A stretch of DNA of 64,000 nt from Bos javanicus (GCF_032452875.1 NC_083882.1:32666001-32730000); one strand, 5' to 3'. Positions 10,518 through 21,930 are shown, numbered from the stretch's first letter. The notes: a model not told the origin generated them from the letters alone. Numbers and translations: made by a program.

Positions 10518-12044
10518 GGTGAGTACTGCTGTAGTCAGATGTATCAGGCGTGGCTAGAGCTGGGAGGGTCCTGTGTATACACAGCATGCTCAGCATGTGG
10601 ACTTATCTTAGAGGTGATAGAGACCCACAGAGAGTTAAAGCTGGGAAGTAACAGGCTCCCATTTCCATTTCTCTTTTGTTCTATCTAGCCCTATCTGATG
10701 CCTGGCCTCCTTGTCTTAAGGACTGGCCAAATCTTAGACTCCCTATCCTAGCCCTGAGCACAGCTGAAACACCATTGTGCTTTTTCTTCATCTCTCCCCC
10801 TTATTAAGAGGCTCTTTGGCATAGAGAGAGAGGGGAACTCTTTCCTGAGTCCTGCCTCCAGGAAGATTTAGGAGGTGTGATATATTAGAATTTAAATTAT
10901 AAAAGGTTTGGGATTGGCTTAAAGAGAATTTTTTTTTTTAAACTTACAATGTCTGAGTCTGTTCCAAGGGCTGTGAACCATGGCAGGCTTCCAGTGGCCC
11001 CAGGTAGCACCCTCCATGGTTGCATTACTTACAACTGGTAATAAATGGCTTTGACCAAATTTAGCTGAATAGAATGCTTAAGTGTATAAAGATGGGCAGA
11101 CTGCTTCTGGTTGGATATCATTGATCATATCAGTAGCAATATTGCATACATGGAATATCCTGGAAGACAAGGAGCCTAGAGTGGCTTTATTTCTACCTTA
11201 CTGCTTTGCCTCTGTGACACAGAGGCAGGAGTACCACTTGTGCCCATACACCGTCATTGAAATAGATCCGTTTGTTTGCTATGTGCATACAATTATCCTG
11301 ACTCTGCGTGTTCACTCTGGGTCAGAGCACCTAGAAGTATCTAAATGAGATGTAGGGAACTGCAATTGTCTCCTCAGAGCTGAATTGTCTAGTGGCTTTG
11401 GCATGTGTGAACCATTCTGAGTGGTCACGATAACAACATCTCTTAGAAGACTGACTCTCAACCTCAGACTTGTACCACATACATTTCAGGTGGGTTACAA
11501 GTATAGCACTTGTGGATAATTTGCTCAAGCTGGTAGAAAATTTAATTGGAAAACATCTAGAGAGGTTATCTCTAGAATGCAACCCTCATCATATCCTTTC
11601 CAGTATGCTTTAGAAAAGTGTAGTCATAGGGAATTTGATAATTTCTGAACAGTCCCTGAAGAATGTACAATATATGCTAATTTATGTTGATGTCATGAGT
11701 GTCCCCATGGAAAAAAAAGGTTGAGAACGACTATGCTAGAAAATGACACTTGGTACAAACACAGGTGTACCATGTACGCAATTCAAATGGAATTTAGTCA
11801 TTGTGAGGTGAAAAAAGACTACATAATGATGGGGTCTTTCAGGAAATGGGTCTCAAGCCTATTTTTTGAGGCTGGTGTCTGTTACTGGATCCAGAAGAAC
11901 AGGGTACATGCCAAGTAGTTCATTTGTCCCATTATTATGTAGTCTTTAGTTACCTGGATTAGGCCTGCAGGTTTCCCATTGGCTCTGTTTATCTCTGAGC
12001 AGCTCCTGGGATTATGAGGGATTACAAGTAGACGTGATGGAGGT
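10515..12044. other. Unassigned DNA, no gene seen
   Basis: No repeat family can be assigned with confidence. An aaaggttgagaacgac stretch near 11717 resembles the end of a hAT/MER5-type element but is too short to call. Frames of 83-88 codons at 11082-11348 and 11331-11582 have no support. Confidence 0.4.
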
Positions 12045-12091
12045 CATTAGTATAGGGAATCAAAATTTGTTGAACATCTACTATGCGCTGG

Positions 12092-12275
12092 TGAAAATGT
12101 TAGTCACTCGTCATGTGAGACTCTGCAACCCCATGGACTGTAGCCTGCCAGGCTCCCCTGTGCATGGAATTCTTCAGGAAAGAATACTGGCATGGGTAGC
12201 CATTCCTTTCTCCATTGGATCTTCCCCACCCAGGAATCGAACCCAGGTTTCCCTCAATGCTGGCAGATTCTTATT
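12092..12275 (-). mobile_element. Bov-tA SINE, tRNA end degraded
   Basis: The Bov-A part (ctctgcaaccccatggactg on the plus strand) is clear. The tRNA-derived head is shortened and altered around 12240-12275. Confidence 0.85.
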
Positions 12276-12355
12276 GCAGGGAATCCTCCAAATGCTGGAA
12301 GTATATAAATTAAACACATAAATAATTTAATCCTCACAATAATCCTATAAAGTGG

Positions 12356-12554
12356 GACTTCCCTGGTAATCCAGTGGTTAAGTATCTGCTTTCCAACGCA
12401 TGGGACACAGATTTGATCCCTGATCAGGGAACTAAGATCCCATATGCCATAGGGCAACTAAACCCATACACCACAATCAGAGAAAAGCCCACAGGTCGCA
12501 ACAAAAGATCCCACTTGCTGCAACCAAGATTTGATGGAGCCAAATATTTTTTTT
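12356..12554 (+). mobile_element. CHR-type tRNA SINE
   Basis: It begins gggacttccctggtaatcca, a tRNA-derived head with B-box-like gatttgatccctgatc, followed by the CHR body (ggcaactaaacccatacacc) and an A/T-rich end. CHR SINEs are shared by ruminants, hippos and whales. Confidence 0.88.
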
Positions 12555-12699
12555 AAATTCTACAAGGATTTACCCCCAATTTACAAATAAGGATTCTGAG
12601 ACATAACTGGCCCTCTAGAGTCAAATCTTAGAAATATAGAGGAGTTATTTGAATCCAGATCTTTCTGAATCCCCAAATCCTTGCTTCTTTTCTGCTTTG

Positions 12700-12828
12700 T
12701 TGCTGTATTCAGTTGCTCAGTCACGTCCGAATCTTTGTGACCTGCAGCACACCAGGCTTCCCTGTCCTTCACTATCTCCCAAACCCATGTCCATTGAGTC
12801 GATGATGCCATCCAACCATTTCATTCTG
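12700..12828 (-). mobile_element. BovB/Bov-A 3' tail fragment
   Basis: The cagttgctcagtcacgtccg, caccaggcttccctgtcc and tgtccattgagtcgatgatg blocks are the reverse complement of the BovB 3' end. Only about 130 bp are kept. Confidence 0.85.
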
Positions 12829-13407
12829 AGTGTGTACCTTTTATATGGTGGCTATGCATAGTGGGGCACATATATTCTCAGTGGTACCCTTGTAGGGGGA
12901 GGATTGGACCCAGTGTAAAATTCAAAGTCTTGGGACCAGTTTCAATAATCAGGGCCAAGTAGTGCTTATTCACAACAACATCTAATGGAATACAAGGGTC
13001 AAATCATGTGAAAATGCCAATACTTGACCATTTTTCATCTCTAAAAATGGAAACTTCATTCAACCTAATAAAAGTAGGATCATCAGTGCTAACCACACTT
13101 AATATTTCTCACACATAGGACTGAAATAAAAATCTGGCTATTAAAATGGAAAGAGAAAAGGTCATTCACTTTGGTTCCCAAAGTTGTGTATCTACGGCTC
13201 TAGGCCACCTGACGGGGTCACCCAGCTCTAGACTTGCAACATCTGCAGAATCAAGCCTCTACAGTGAGAAAGAAGGGGAGAAGTGACCTCCAGCCCACTC
13301 ATCACATCATCGGCTCTGAGATATGTGGTATAGTTTCTCTGCAACTAAAATCACCTGGCTTGCTTTCCAGCCCCGTGTCCCTCTAGGCTTCACGGAAGGC
13401 TAGTGAC
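12829..13407. other. Unassigned DNA, no gene seen
   Basis: No repeat or exon is recognised. Confidence 0.45.
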
Positions 13408-13825
13408 CCAATGTTACAGGCTGAACTGTGTCCTTCAAGGAGATGTGTCCTGACACTGTGGAACATGACTTTATTTGGAAAGGCGCTCGTTGCAGCTTCA
13501 ATTAGTTAAGATGAAATCAGACTGGAATAAAGGGGGCCTTTCATCCAGTATGGCTGGTGTCCTTCAGAAGAGAGGAGACACACAGGGACTAGGTGGCCAT
13601 GGGACAACAGTGAGGCATCCGTAAGTCCAGGAGCACCAAGCATGGCAGAAAACACCAGGAACGAGGAGAGGCAAGGAAGGAGCATCCCCTACACATTTCA
13701 GAGGAAGTATGGTCCTGCTGAGACCTTGACTTCAAAAGTCTAGAACTGTGAGGTCGAACATCTGTTTTAAGCCTCCAGTTTGTAGTTCTTTATTGTGGAA
13801 GTGCTAGCAAACTGTGATGCTCACC
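13408..13825 (+). mobile_element. MaLR-type LTR (MLT1-like), near full length
   Basis: It starts ttacaggctgaactgtgtcc and continues through a gactttatttggaaa block, an agttaagatgaaatcagact block, a ggtgtccttcagaagag block and a gaggaagtatggtcctgctg block to cttgacttcaaaagtctaga and tgttttaagcctcc. This is the complete order of an ERVL-MaLR LTR. No internal region is present, so it is a solo LTR. Confidence 0.75.
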
Positions 13826-13882
13826 TGTGAGGCTCCCTATCTACCCCCTTCTCCTGTTGTCAGTTAAGGAGATGAAGCAAAT

Positions 13883-14089
13883 GAAGTGTTAGTTCCTCAG
13901 TCGTGTCCGACTCTTTGTGACTCCATGGACTGTAGCCCGCCAGGCTCCTCTGTCCATGGGATTCTCCAGGCAAGAAGACTAGAGTGGGTTGCCACTCCCT
14001 TCTCCAGAGGATCTTCCTGACCCAGGGATTGAACCTCGGTCTCCTGCATTGCAGGCAGATTCTTTACCATCTGAGGCACCAAGGAAACC
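13883..14089 (-). mobile_element. Bov-tA SINE with target-site duplication
   Basis: A full minus-strand Bov-tA is flanked by tgaagcaaat (13873-13882) and tgaagtaaat (14090-14099), a 10-bp target-site duplication with one change. Confidence 0.93.
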
Positions 14090-14099
14090 TGAAGTAAAT

Positions 14100-14559
14100 A
14101 AAACTACTGTATAAAAAGGCAAAACTTAGATTTCAGAAAATAAGTTCACTAGACTTATTTCCAGACTGTTCTAAAGAGTTTTTTTTTTAAACCCCAAACC
14201 ATAAGTTTGAGGGCTACATATGCAGACTGGTGTCTTCTTAGCAGGAGGATTTTATTCAATTTATGACAATCTACAAATTAGATTTACTCTGAGCCTAAGT
14301 CATGACCACATGAATTCTGAACAAATGGGCTGCTTTCCCACTGAATGACAAGTTAAGGGAAGTCAGCAAGGTCTTTTCTGGTGAACTGGGATTGGCTTTC
14401 ACACCATCAGCAATTAATCTGAGTTATGTTGAATTGAAAATGTTTTGGGGGAAGCACATTATTTTTATGCTCTTATCATCACTAGCAACCAATCCAGGAT
14501 TCCTTCATCAGGTAAGTCAATCATTAGCTGGATCCAGACACAAGATGGTCACACACAGA
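14100..14559. other. Unassigned DNA, no gene seen
   Basis: No repeat or exon is recognised apart from a T-run at 14180-14189. Confidence 0.45.
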
Positions 14560-14760
14560 TTCACCCACTGTTTATTGAGTATCTGCCATAAATATCACAC
14601 ACTGGTCCAAAGACTTCGACTTCATGATTCCATCGCCTCTGCACCACAATTTCAATACACAGTTACATTCATTAAAACATGACAAAAATAAAACTCAGAG
14701 AGGTGAAATGACTTGCCAAGAGTTACACCTCCAGTAAGAGGATAATGGTGAGCTTTGGAT
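14560..14760 (-). mobile_element. MIR SINE
   Basis: The ctgtttattgagtatctgcc, aactcagagaggtgaaatga and cttgccaagagttacacct blocks are the reverse complement of MIR. Confidence 0.7.
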
Positions 14761-15395
14761 GAAAAGATAAGACATGGGGATAAAAGAGGGGATAGCTCCC
14801 AAGATGTGCCTCACTTGGAGCGTTTGAGAAAATCGAGGAGCACGGAGAATACTGGGGACCAAGAACTGGTACTCATGAACCACGGGATATGAGAGAAGAG
14901 GTCTGGAGTAGACCCCCGCCACCCCCCATAGCTGTGATCATCAGAGGTCTGAACTTGGAGGCAGAAGATCTGCTGTTCAGCTCTATTGTCTACTGGTCTT
15001 GTGTCCATGGGCTAGAAACTAAATTTGCCTGGCCTCATTATTCTAGACTGCAAGATGGGAACAACTATACCCACAACAACGCACATACAAATACACAGCA
15101 GACATTAGGTCATCAGTAAAATTTAGCTTTCTGTCTTCTTTCCCAATGACACACAGCTTGGGCTAGCCCAGAGCTAAAGTCATGTCTTTCTGAGAAACAC
15201 TGTGATGCAATGTGCTGTCACAAACTTGATTTTTCAAAAACAGCCATTTTGTTCTACTGTTTTAAATGATGAATAAAATAGTCTCAAAAAAATCACTCAT
15301 TCAGTCACCAGATACTGTTTATATATATATATACACCAAAATTCTATATATGCCAAGTATGGCTGGATCAGAGACAAGGAATTAGAAGATACTGC
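14761..15395. other. Unassigned DNA with short TA repeat
   Basis: No gene is recognised. A short (TA)n run lies at 15318-15333 just before a Bov-A2 insertion. Confidence 0.45.
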
Positions 15396-15650
15396 TGGCA
15401 ATGGCACCCCACTCCAGTACTCTTGCCTGGAAAATCCCATGGGCGGTAGGTTGCAGTCCATGGGGTCGCTAGAGTCGGACACAACTGAGCAACTTCACTT
15501 TCACTTTTCACTTTCATGCATTGGAGAAGGAAATGGCAACCCACTGCAGTGTTCTTGCCTGGAGAATCCCAGGGACGGGGGAGCCTGGTGGGCTGCTGTC
15601 TATGAGGCTGCATAGAGTTGGACACGACTGAAGCGACTTAGCAGCAGCAG
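15396..15650 (+). mobile_element. Bov-A2 SINE (dimer)
   Basis: Two Bov-A units are joined by a cactttcacttttcacttt linker and end in a (GCA)n tail, gcagcagcag. Each unit has the actcttgcctgg/gttcttgcctgg and gagtcggacac/gagttggacac motifs. Confidence 0.93.
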
Positions 15651-15734
15651 CTCGTCATTGAGAAACAGTCTTTAGCCCTTCACTGAAGCAACAAGGGTAT
15701 ATATCTTTTAAGGAGTCTTTTCTGATATGTATTT

Positions 15735-15940
15735 CCTGGTGACTCAGATGTTAAAGAATCTGCCTGCAATGAAGGAGACCAGGGTTCAATCCCTGGGTTG
15801 GGAAGATCCCCTGGAGAAGGGAATGGCAACCCACTCCAGTATTCTTGCCTGAAAAATCCCATGGACAGAGAAGCCTGGTGGGCTACAGTCCATGGGGTCA
15901 CAAAGAGTCGGACACAACTGAGAAACTAACACACACACAC
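15735..15940 (+). mobile_element. Bov-tA SINE with target-site duplication
   Basis: The tRNA-type head is followed by the Bov-A body and an acaactgagaaactaacaca end. Flanks 15714-15734 and 15941-15961 are a diverged 21-bp target-site duplication (agtctYttctRatatRtattt, R being A or G and Y being C or T). Confidence 0.93.
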
Positions 15941-16205
15941 AGTCTCTTCTAATATATATTTCTATGCATATATAATCATAGGGAAGGTATGTTTTTATTT
16001 CAATTGCTTCTCATCATTATTTTCTGAATGCTATTCCTTTATGTGTGTGTGGGGAAAGTCATGCTTCAGCCTCAAGGCCTTTGCATTTCCCTGTATACCT
16101 TCATGGCTGGCTTCTTAACTTTCTCAGGCCTCTAATCAAATGTCATATTATCAGACACCTTCACAGAGAGGCCTCCCTGACCACTTGTCTAAAATACTCT
16201 CTCGG

Positions 16206-16484
16206 GACGGCTCTGCTTGTCCAGTGGTTAAGAATTCACCTGCCAATGCAGGGGACATGGGTTCAATCCCTGGTTTAGTAACTAAGACCCTATACAGTGT
16301 GGGGCAACTCTACAACTACTGCAACCGGAGTGCCTAGAGCCCATGCCCCACAACAATGGGAGCCGCTGCGATGCGAAGCCCACTCACTGTAGCTACAGAA
16401 TAGCCCCAGCTCACCACAACTAGACGAAGCCCGCGCTCAGCAACAAAGATCCAGCGCTGCCAAAATAAAGTTTCAAAAAAATGC
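16206..16484 (+). mobile_element. CHR-type tRNA SINE
   Basis: The head resembles gctctgcttgtccagtggtt with B-box-like ggttcaatccctggtt. The CHR body reads ggcaactctacaactactgc and the element ends in an A-rich tail. Flanking actctctc copies (about 16197-16204 and 16502-16509) look like a target-site duplication. Confidence 0.88.
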
Positions 16485-16557
16485 TTTAAGTAAACAAACT
16501 ACTCTCTCACTACTTGTCTTTCTCTTCCCTTACCATTGCAAATTGACCCATGGATTG

Positions 16558-16644
16558 TTCATTCTTCCCAACCCAGGGATCAAACCTGGGTCTCCTGCAT
16601 TCCAGGCGGATTCATTACCATCTGAGCCACCAGAGAAGCCCTAG
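16558..16644 (-). mobile_element. tRNA-derived SINE head fragment
   Basis: Only the tRNA-like part of a Bov-tA-type SINE is kept: ccagggatcaaacctgggtc to ctgagccaccagagaagccc on the plus strand. Confidence 0.8.
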
Positions 16645-16689
16645 ATTGTACATTACCTAACATTATCTCATAGGTGCCTTTATTTATGT

Positions 16690-16920
16690 GCTGTGCCATG
16701 CTCAGTCGCTTAGTCGTGTCTTACTCTTTAAGACCCCATAGACTGCAGCCCCCCAGGCTCTTCTGTTCATGGGATTTTCCAGGCAAGAATACTGGAGTGG
16801 GTTGCCATTTCTTACTGCAGGGGATCTTCCTGACCCACGGATTGAACCTGCGTCTCCTGCGTCTCCTGCGTCTCCTGTTTTGGCAGGCAGATTCTTTAAC
16901 CGCACCACCTGGGAAGCCCC
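16690..16920 (-). mobile_element. Bov-tA SINE with internal 9-bp triplication
   Basis: A full-length minus-strand Bov-tA. Between 16851 and 16877 the unit gtctcctgc occurs three times in a row, where most copies have it once. Confidence 0.92.
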
Positions 16921-17075
16921 ACCTCTTATTTAGTGTATCATCTGCATTTCCAGCCCCCTGCCATGGCCACTAGAATGCAATCAGCATGAAGGGCAAGGCT
17001 GCATTTTGTTCTGACATATCCCCCCAAACCTAGAAAAGTACCAGATCCATTGTAAGTACTGAGCAGATGTGCCGT

Positions 17076-17970
17076 GTTCAACATTTCTGTTGACTATAAA
17101 ATAAATCATGTAGCTTCCCTTGCATTTCCAGAGTCACAAAAAATTTGCCAGTGAATACCTCCCCCACCAGCTTTACTCACTTTACATTTCCCTCAATATG
17201 CAGTAAACCTATGGGCATACTTTATAACTTTTGGTAAGCACTGTCTTCCCTGCCCACCCCTGAGCCCCTGCCCTGTTCCCAGAGTGTGCACCCCTAAATC
17301 CCTGAGAGCAGGGGTATCTCAGAGCATCTCCCAGAAGATGGCTTCTGTCTCTCTCCATCTGTATCTCCAGTACCAAGTTGTATCACAGGGATCTGTAGGC
17401 AGTTTTGCCAACAGGCTTGTATTTGCTCCCCAAATTCCACTAATAGCTGTGAATGTGCAAAGGAAGGAAAAGCAAAAAGTTTGATGTGCAATGAATCAAA
17501 ATTGACTTGGCCTACATTCTGGCATCCTTCCCCAAATCCACCTGAGACCTCCCACCTTGCTATCATTATCTCTCATTAGAAATGACTCAGGAAGCACAAG
17601 GTAAGCAGTTCCAGGATGCTGATTGGATTGGTGGGGCCGTGTGGATAACAAGCCGTATTTCTCTCTTTCTCCTCCTCTCTCTGACTGGCTGTGTAGCAGG
17701 ACCATTAGTGAGAAATGTTTAGCAGTTAGCAAGAAAGTAATTAGGTCCAGAATTGCACATCAGCAACATTTCTCTACTTTCAAATGGCCAGCACTGAGGA
17801 TTTTACAATTTATACCTTGGTGCTAAATTAGATCAGATGTCTTTAGCATCTTAAGTTTTAGAGTTTGTTTGTTGTTGTTGTTGTTTTTCATATAATTCAA
17901 GGTTCTTCCATACTACCAGAATGCTACTGGAGGCAGTCACAGTTCTTAGTTCTATTCCTCTCCTTTCAGG
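17076..17970. other. Unassigned DNA, no gene seen
   Basis: No gene is recognised. A short (GTT)n run lies near 17867-17885. Frames of 66-90 codons at 17284-17732 overlap on both strands. Confidence 0.45.
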
Positions 17971-18680
17971 AATTTGCTATGTATAAATAAGCATATGTGT
18001 ATTGTACACTATTTTTTTCTCCCCCTCTGTAAATGGAAGCATTTATTCCACACAATATTCCACTATTCCACACATCATTTTTTGCCCTATGATTTATCTT
18101 GTGGCTCTCCAATATACACAAAGAGATGACCTCAGTTTAAAACCACTACCTGGTATTCAACTCCATGAATGTATCATATTTTATTTTATCAAGCCCCTAT
18201 CAAGGGATATTAATTTGTTGCCATTTCTTTTGCAATTACAAACAATGTAATAAATCATTTCACACATGTGTGAGTGTATCACCAGGAAAAATTTATAGAG
18301 GTGAAACTTCTAGGTCAGAGGATGTGGACTGTTTACATTTTGATAGATCATTACATATGCTCCTCTGTAGGCAAGCTGGCAACAAACCCTCCCATACAAT
18401 TTGGGCAAACACAGGTGAGACTGACTCCCTTCCTGCACCATCATCAGCCTTTTCATCTTTGACAGTCTGATTGGCAAACACATTATTTCATGGTTTCCAT
18501 TTGCGTTTCTCATCTATTTAAACACTATTTATATTTCTGTGAAGTTGTCAGTTCATGACTTTAGTCTATTACTGTTCTGGGTTATTGATCATAGGACTTT
18601 TAACAAGAAAGTCTGTATGTATTAAAGAGATTAGCCCTTTGGAATAGGGGAATATTTTCCCCAGTTTTTGTTCATCTTTA
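17971..18680 (-). mobile_element. Old L1 3' region remnant
   Basis: Blocks such as ttgttgccatttcttttgca, gcaattacaaacaatgtaat and aacttctaggtcagaggatg, followed by a cattttgatagatca block, match the reverse complement of old mammalian L1. It is diverged and not coding. Confidence 0.65.
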
Positions 18681-18702
18681 AGTTTTATTTACATTTCATT
18701 TT

Positions 18703-18848
18703 GTGTTGTGCTTAGTCACTCAGTCGTGTCCAACTCCTTGAGACTCACTGGACCGTAGCCCACCAGGCTCTTCTGTCCATGGGATTTACCAGGAAAGAAT
18801 ACTGGAGTGATTGTCATTTTCTCTTCCAGGGGATCTTCCCAAGCCCAA
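18703..18848 (-). mobile_element. Bov-tA SINE, truncated
   Basis: The Bov-A body is present on the minus strand, but the tRNA-derived head is missing where a plus-strand Bov-tA begins. Confidence 0.85.
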
Positions 18849-18853
18849 TGTTT

Positions 18854-19054
18854 GGGCTTCCCAGGTAGCCCAGCAGGTAAAGAATCTGCCTGCAATACAG
18901 GAGACACAGAAAATGAGAGTCTGATCCCAGGGTGAGGAAGATCCCCTGGAGGAGGAAATGGCAACCTACTCCATTATTCCTGCCTGGAAAATCCCATGGA
19001 CAAAGAAGCCTGGTGGGCTATGATACAAAACACTCGGACACAACTGAATGACCA
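18854..19054 (+). mobile_element. Bov-tA SINE
   Basis: It begins gggcttcccaggtagcccag and runs through the Bov-A body to cacaactgaatgacca. It lies head to head with the truncated minus-strand copy at 18703-18848, forming an inverted pair. Confidence 0.92.
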
Positions 19055-19129
19055 AGTACACTGCATGAATACCATATTTCATTTACATGCCCAAAAACGT
19101 AGTTCCATGCATCACTTCTCCATCCTGAA

Positions 19130-19525
19130 ATTTTTAAAGAAACTTTTATATTGGAGCCTAGTTGATTAACAATGTTGTATTAGTTTCAGGTTTACAGTAA
19201 AGTGATTACAAATACACGTATCAATTATTTTTCAAATCCCTTTCCCATTTAGGTTCTTACAGAAGATTGAGCTGAGTTCCCTGTGCTACACAGTAGGTCC
19301 TTGCTGGTTCTCTATCTTAAATACACCAGTGTATACATGGCAGTCCCCAACTCCCAAACTATCCCTCCCTGGTAACTGTAAGTTCATTCTCTAAGTCTGT
19401 GAGTCTGTTTCTGTTTTGTAAACAACTTCATTAGCATCGTTTTTCAAAAATAATCTGCATATAAGTGATATCATATGATAGCTGTTTTTGCTTAGTATGA
19501 TGATCTCCAGGCCCATCTTCTTGCT
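19130..19525 (-). mobile_element. L1 3' UTR fragment
   Basis: The aacaatgttgtattagtttc, gtttacagtaaagtgattac, ccctgtgctacacagtaggt and ttgcttagtatgatgatctc blocks match the reverse complement of an L1 3' region. Confidence 0.8.
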
Positions 19526-19559
19526 GCAAATGACATTATTTCATTCTTCCATTCTGAGA

Positions 19560-20694
19560 TTATCTGAAATTCTTAGGTATTTTAACTTCTTCCCTTGTTG
19601 TCATTTAAAAAGGGATATTTTCTTCTATTATATTTTCTTTAAACTTTTTATCATGAAATATATTATGAAAAGATAATTTATAAAGGCATAATAAAAAAAA
19701 TAGCTGTCAAATGTCTACTATTTAGTTTAATAAGTAGAACATTACTTAGAAAGTTGAACTCCCCATTTATATTTCCACATCACATTCTTCTCATTCTTGC
19801 TTAGAAGTAACCATTGTCTGCATTTGGTGTGTATCATTGCTATACATTTTTAAAGTATTTTTACTACATTAGGATGTATTAACACATGGAATTGTTTTGC
19901 ATATTTTTAACCTTTGCATACATGTGTTCTTCTGCATCTGCTTTGGCTGCCCAATATGTTTGTGAGAATTAATATATACTGATACGTATAATTCTAGTTC
20001 ATTCATGTACATCCTCCTGGAAATGTACATTTAGGGTATCCCTTTTCTCTTTTTCCTACTTGAAACAATGATACTAGGAACATTCTTGTACAGATCTCCT
20101 TGTACACAGGGAGAGAGGTTCTTTGGGAGTGGAACTGAATGCTGGTGGGGCAGTTCACCAAACTTACCAGATAGTGTCAAGCTGTGTTGAAAGTGCTATG
20201 CTTCTACCAACTATGTTCGGCAGTTTCCTATGTCCCACATCCTGGTTTTCACTTGGTATCATAAAATGTAAATTTTTTTCCCTTCTGAGGGGTATTCAAA
20301 GTATTACACATAATTGAATTTCTGTTAGTGAGTTGCAGCATCTTTCATATGCTCATTAACAGTGTATCTGACTTACACGCTTAGTCACGTCTGACTCTGC
20401 GACCCCATGAACTGTAGCCCGCCAGGCTCCTCTGTCCATGGAATTCTTCAGGCAAGAATACTGGAGTGGGTAGCCATTCCCTTCTCAGGGAATCTTCCAG
20501 ATCCAGGCATCGCAGGCAGATTCTTTACCATCTGAGCTACCAGGGAAGCCTCATTAACAATATAGGTTTCTTTTTAAAAATTAATTGCTTATTCATATCT
20601 TTTGCACACTTTTTGTTTTATGTCCATTATATTATAAAAGTGTCTTGTTAGGAAGGTTGTTTGTTGACTTTGTATATGAATTATGTATCATGTG
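19560..20694 (-). mobile_element. Old L1 remnant, interrupted by a SINE
   Basis: The acattcttgtacagatctcc, gagtggaactgaatgctggt and cttattcatatcttttgcac blocks follow the order of an old minus-strand L1. The element continues on both sides of the Bov-tA at 20362-20549. Confidence 0.65.
20362..20549 (-). mobile_element. Bov-tA SINE with target-site duplication
   Basis: A 10-bp target-site duplication, ctcattaaca, flanks it at 20352-20361 and 20550-20559. It is inserted into an old L1. Confidence 0.93.
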
Positions 20695-20800
20695 CATGCA
20701 TGCTAAGTCACTTCAGTCACGTCCAACTCTCTGCAATGCCATGGCCCACCAGCTCATCCATGGGATTCTCCAGGCAAGAATACAGGAGTGGTACCATAGT
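20695..20800 (-). mobile_element. Bov-A-type SINE fragment
   Basis: It keeps ctaagtcacttcagtcacgt to gcaagaatacaggagtgg. A partial second monomer is missing, and unassigned DNA (20801-20837) with three tggtat/tggtac-like repeats separates it from the following BovB. Confidence 0.8.
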
Positions 20801-20837
20801 GGTATATGGCATGGTGCCATGATGGTATCGCATCTTT

Positions 20838-21930
20838 TAATATTCTCCAAGCCAGGCTTCAGCAATATGTGAACCGTGAACTTCCTGATGTTCAAGCTGG
20901 TTTTAGAAAAGGCAGAGGAACCAGAGATCAAATTGCTAACATCCACTGGATCATGGAAAAAGCAAGAGAGTTCCAGAAAAGCATCTATTTCTGCTTTATT
21001 GACTATGCCAAAGCCTTTGACTATGTGGATCACAATAAACTGTGGAAAATTCTGAAAGAGATGGGAATACCAGACCACCTGATCTGCCTCTTGAGAAATT
21101 TGTATGCAGGTCAGGAAGCAACAGTTAGAACTGGACATGGAACAACAGACTGGTTCCAAATAGGAAAAGGAGTTCGTCAAGGCTGTATATTGTCACCCTG
21201 CTTATTTAACTTATATGCAGAGTACATCATGAGAAACACTGGACTGGAAGAAACACAAGCTGGAATCAAGATTGCCAGGAGAAATATCAATCACCTCAGA
21301 TATGCAGATGACACCACCCTTATGGCAGAAAGTGAAGAGGAACTCAAAAGCCTCTTGATGAAAGTCAAAGAGGAGAGTGAAAAAGTTGGCTTAAAGCTCA
21401 ACATTCAGAAAATGAAGATCATGGCATCCGGTCCCATCACTTCATGGGAAATAGATGGGGAAACAGTGGAAACAGTGTCAGACTTTATTTTTCTGGGCTC
21501 CAAAATCACTACAGATGGTGACTGCAGCCATGAAACTAAAAGATGCTTACTCCTTGGAAGGAAAGTTATGACCAACCTAGATAGCATATTGAAAAGCAGA
21601 GACATTACTTTGCCAACAAAGGTCCGTCTAGTCAAGGCTATGGTTTTTCCTGTAGTCAGGTATGGATGTGAGAGTTGGACTGTGAAGAAGGCTGAGCACC
21701 AAAGAATTGATGCTTTTGAACTGTGGTGTTGGAGAAGACTCTTGAGAGTCCCTTGGACTGCAAGGAGATCCAACCAGTCCATTCTGAAGGAGATCAGCCC
21801 TGGGATTTCTTTGGAAGGACTGATGCTAAAGCTGAAACTCCAGTACTTTGGCCACCTGATGCGAAGAGTTGACTCATTGGAAAAGACTCTGATGCTTGGA
21901 GGGATTGGGAGCAGGAGGAGAAGGGGATGA
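20838..21930 (+). pseudogene. BovB ORF2 reverse transcriptase fragment
   Basis: The frame encodes the C-terminal two thirds of the RTE-type RT/endonuclease protein that copies LINE RNA into DNA at the target site. Recognisable in order are the AGFRKGRGTRDQ block, the FIDYAKAFDYVDH motif A region with its catalytic Asp, GVRQGCILSPCLFN (motif B), and LRYADD (motif C, bases 21301-21312 for YADD). The endonuclease and the RT N-terminus are missing, so the product could not be active. The frame ends at TGA 21928-21930, where copy 3 has CGA (Arg), the expected result of CpG decay. After this stop the same frame would continue to about 22058. Upstream codons 20806-20837 are not BovB. Confidence 0.93.

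Larger units (their letters stand above)
12045..12695 (-). mobile_element. Ancient MIR/L2-type repeat split by two SINEs
   Basis: Three pieces (about 12045-12091, 12276-12355 and 12555-12695) read in order as one diverged minus-strand repeat: a ttgttgaacatctactatg block, a tttaatcctcacaataatcc block and an atttacaaataaggattctga block. A Bov-tA and a CHR SINE interrupt it. The family is MIR-like with an L2-like outer part. Confidence 0.55.
16050..17075 (+). mobile_element. L2 LINE split by three SINEs
   Basis: Four pieces (about 16050-16205, 16485-16557, 16645-16689 and 16921-17075) read in order as an L2 3' end: cctcaaggcctttgcat, a caaatgtcatattatcagac block, gaggcctccctgacca, then a cactagaatgcaatcagc block and a terminal cattgtaagtactgagca-like stretch. 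Confidence 0.7.

Noticed and set aside
12356..12554. tRNA-gene-like sequence with a B-box
   Set aside because: It belongs to a CHR SINE; the cloverleaf is decayed and followed by the SINE body. The same applies to all tRNA-like heads in the window.
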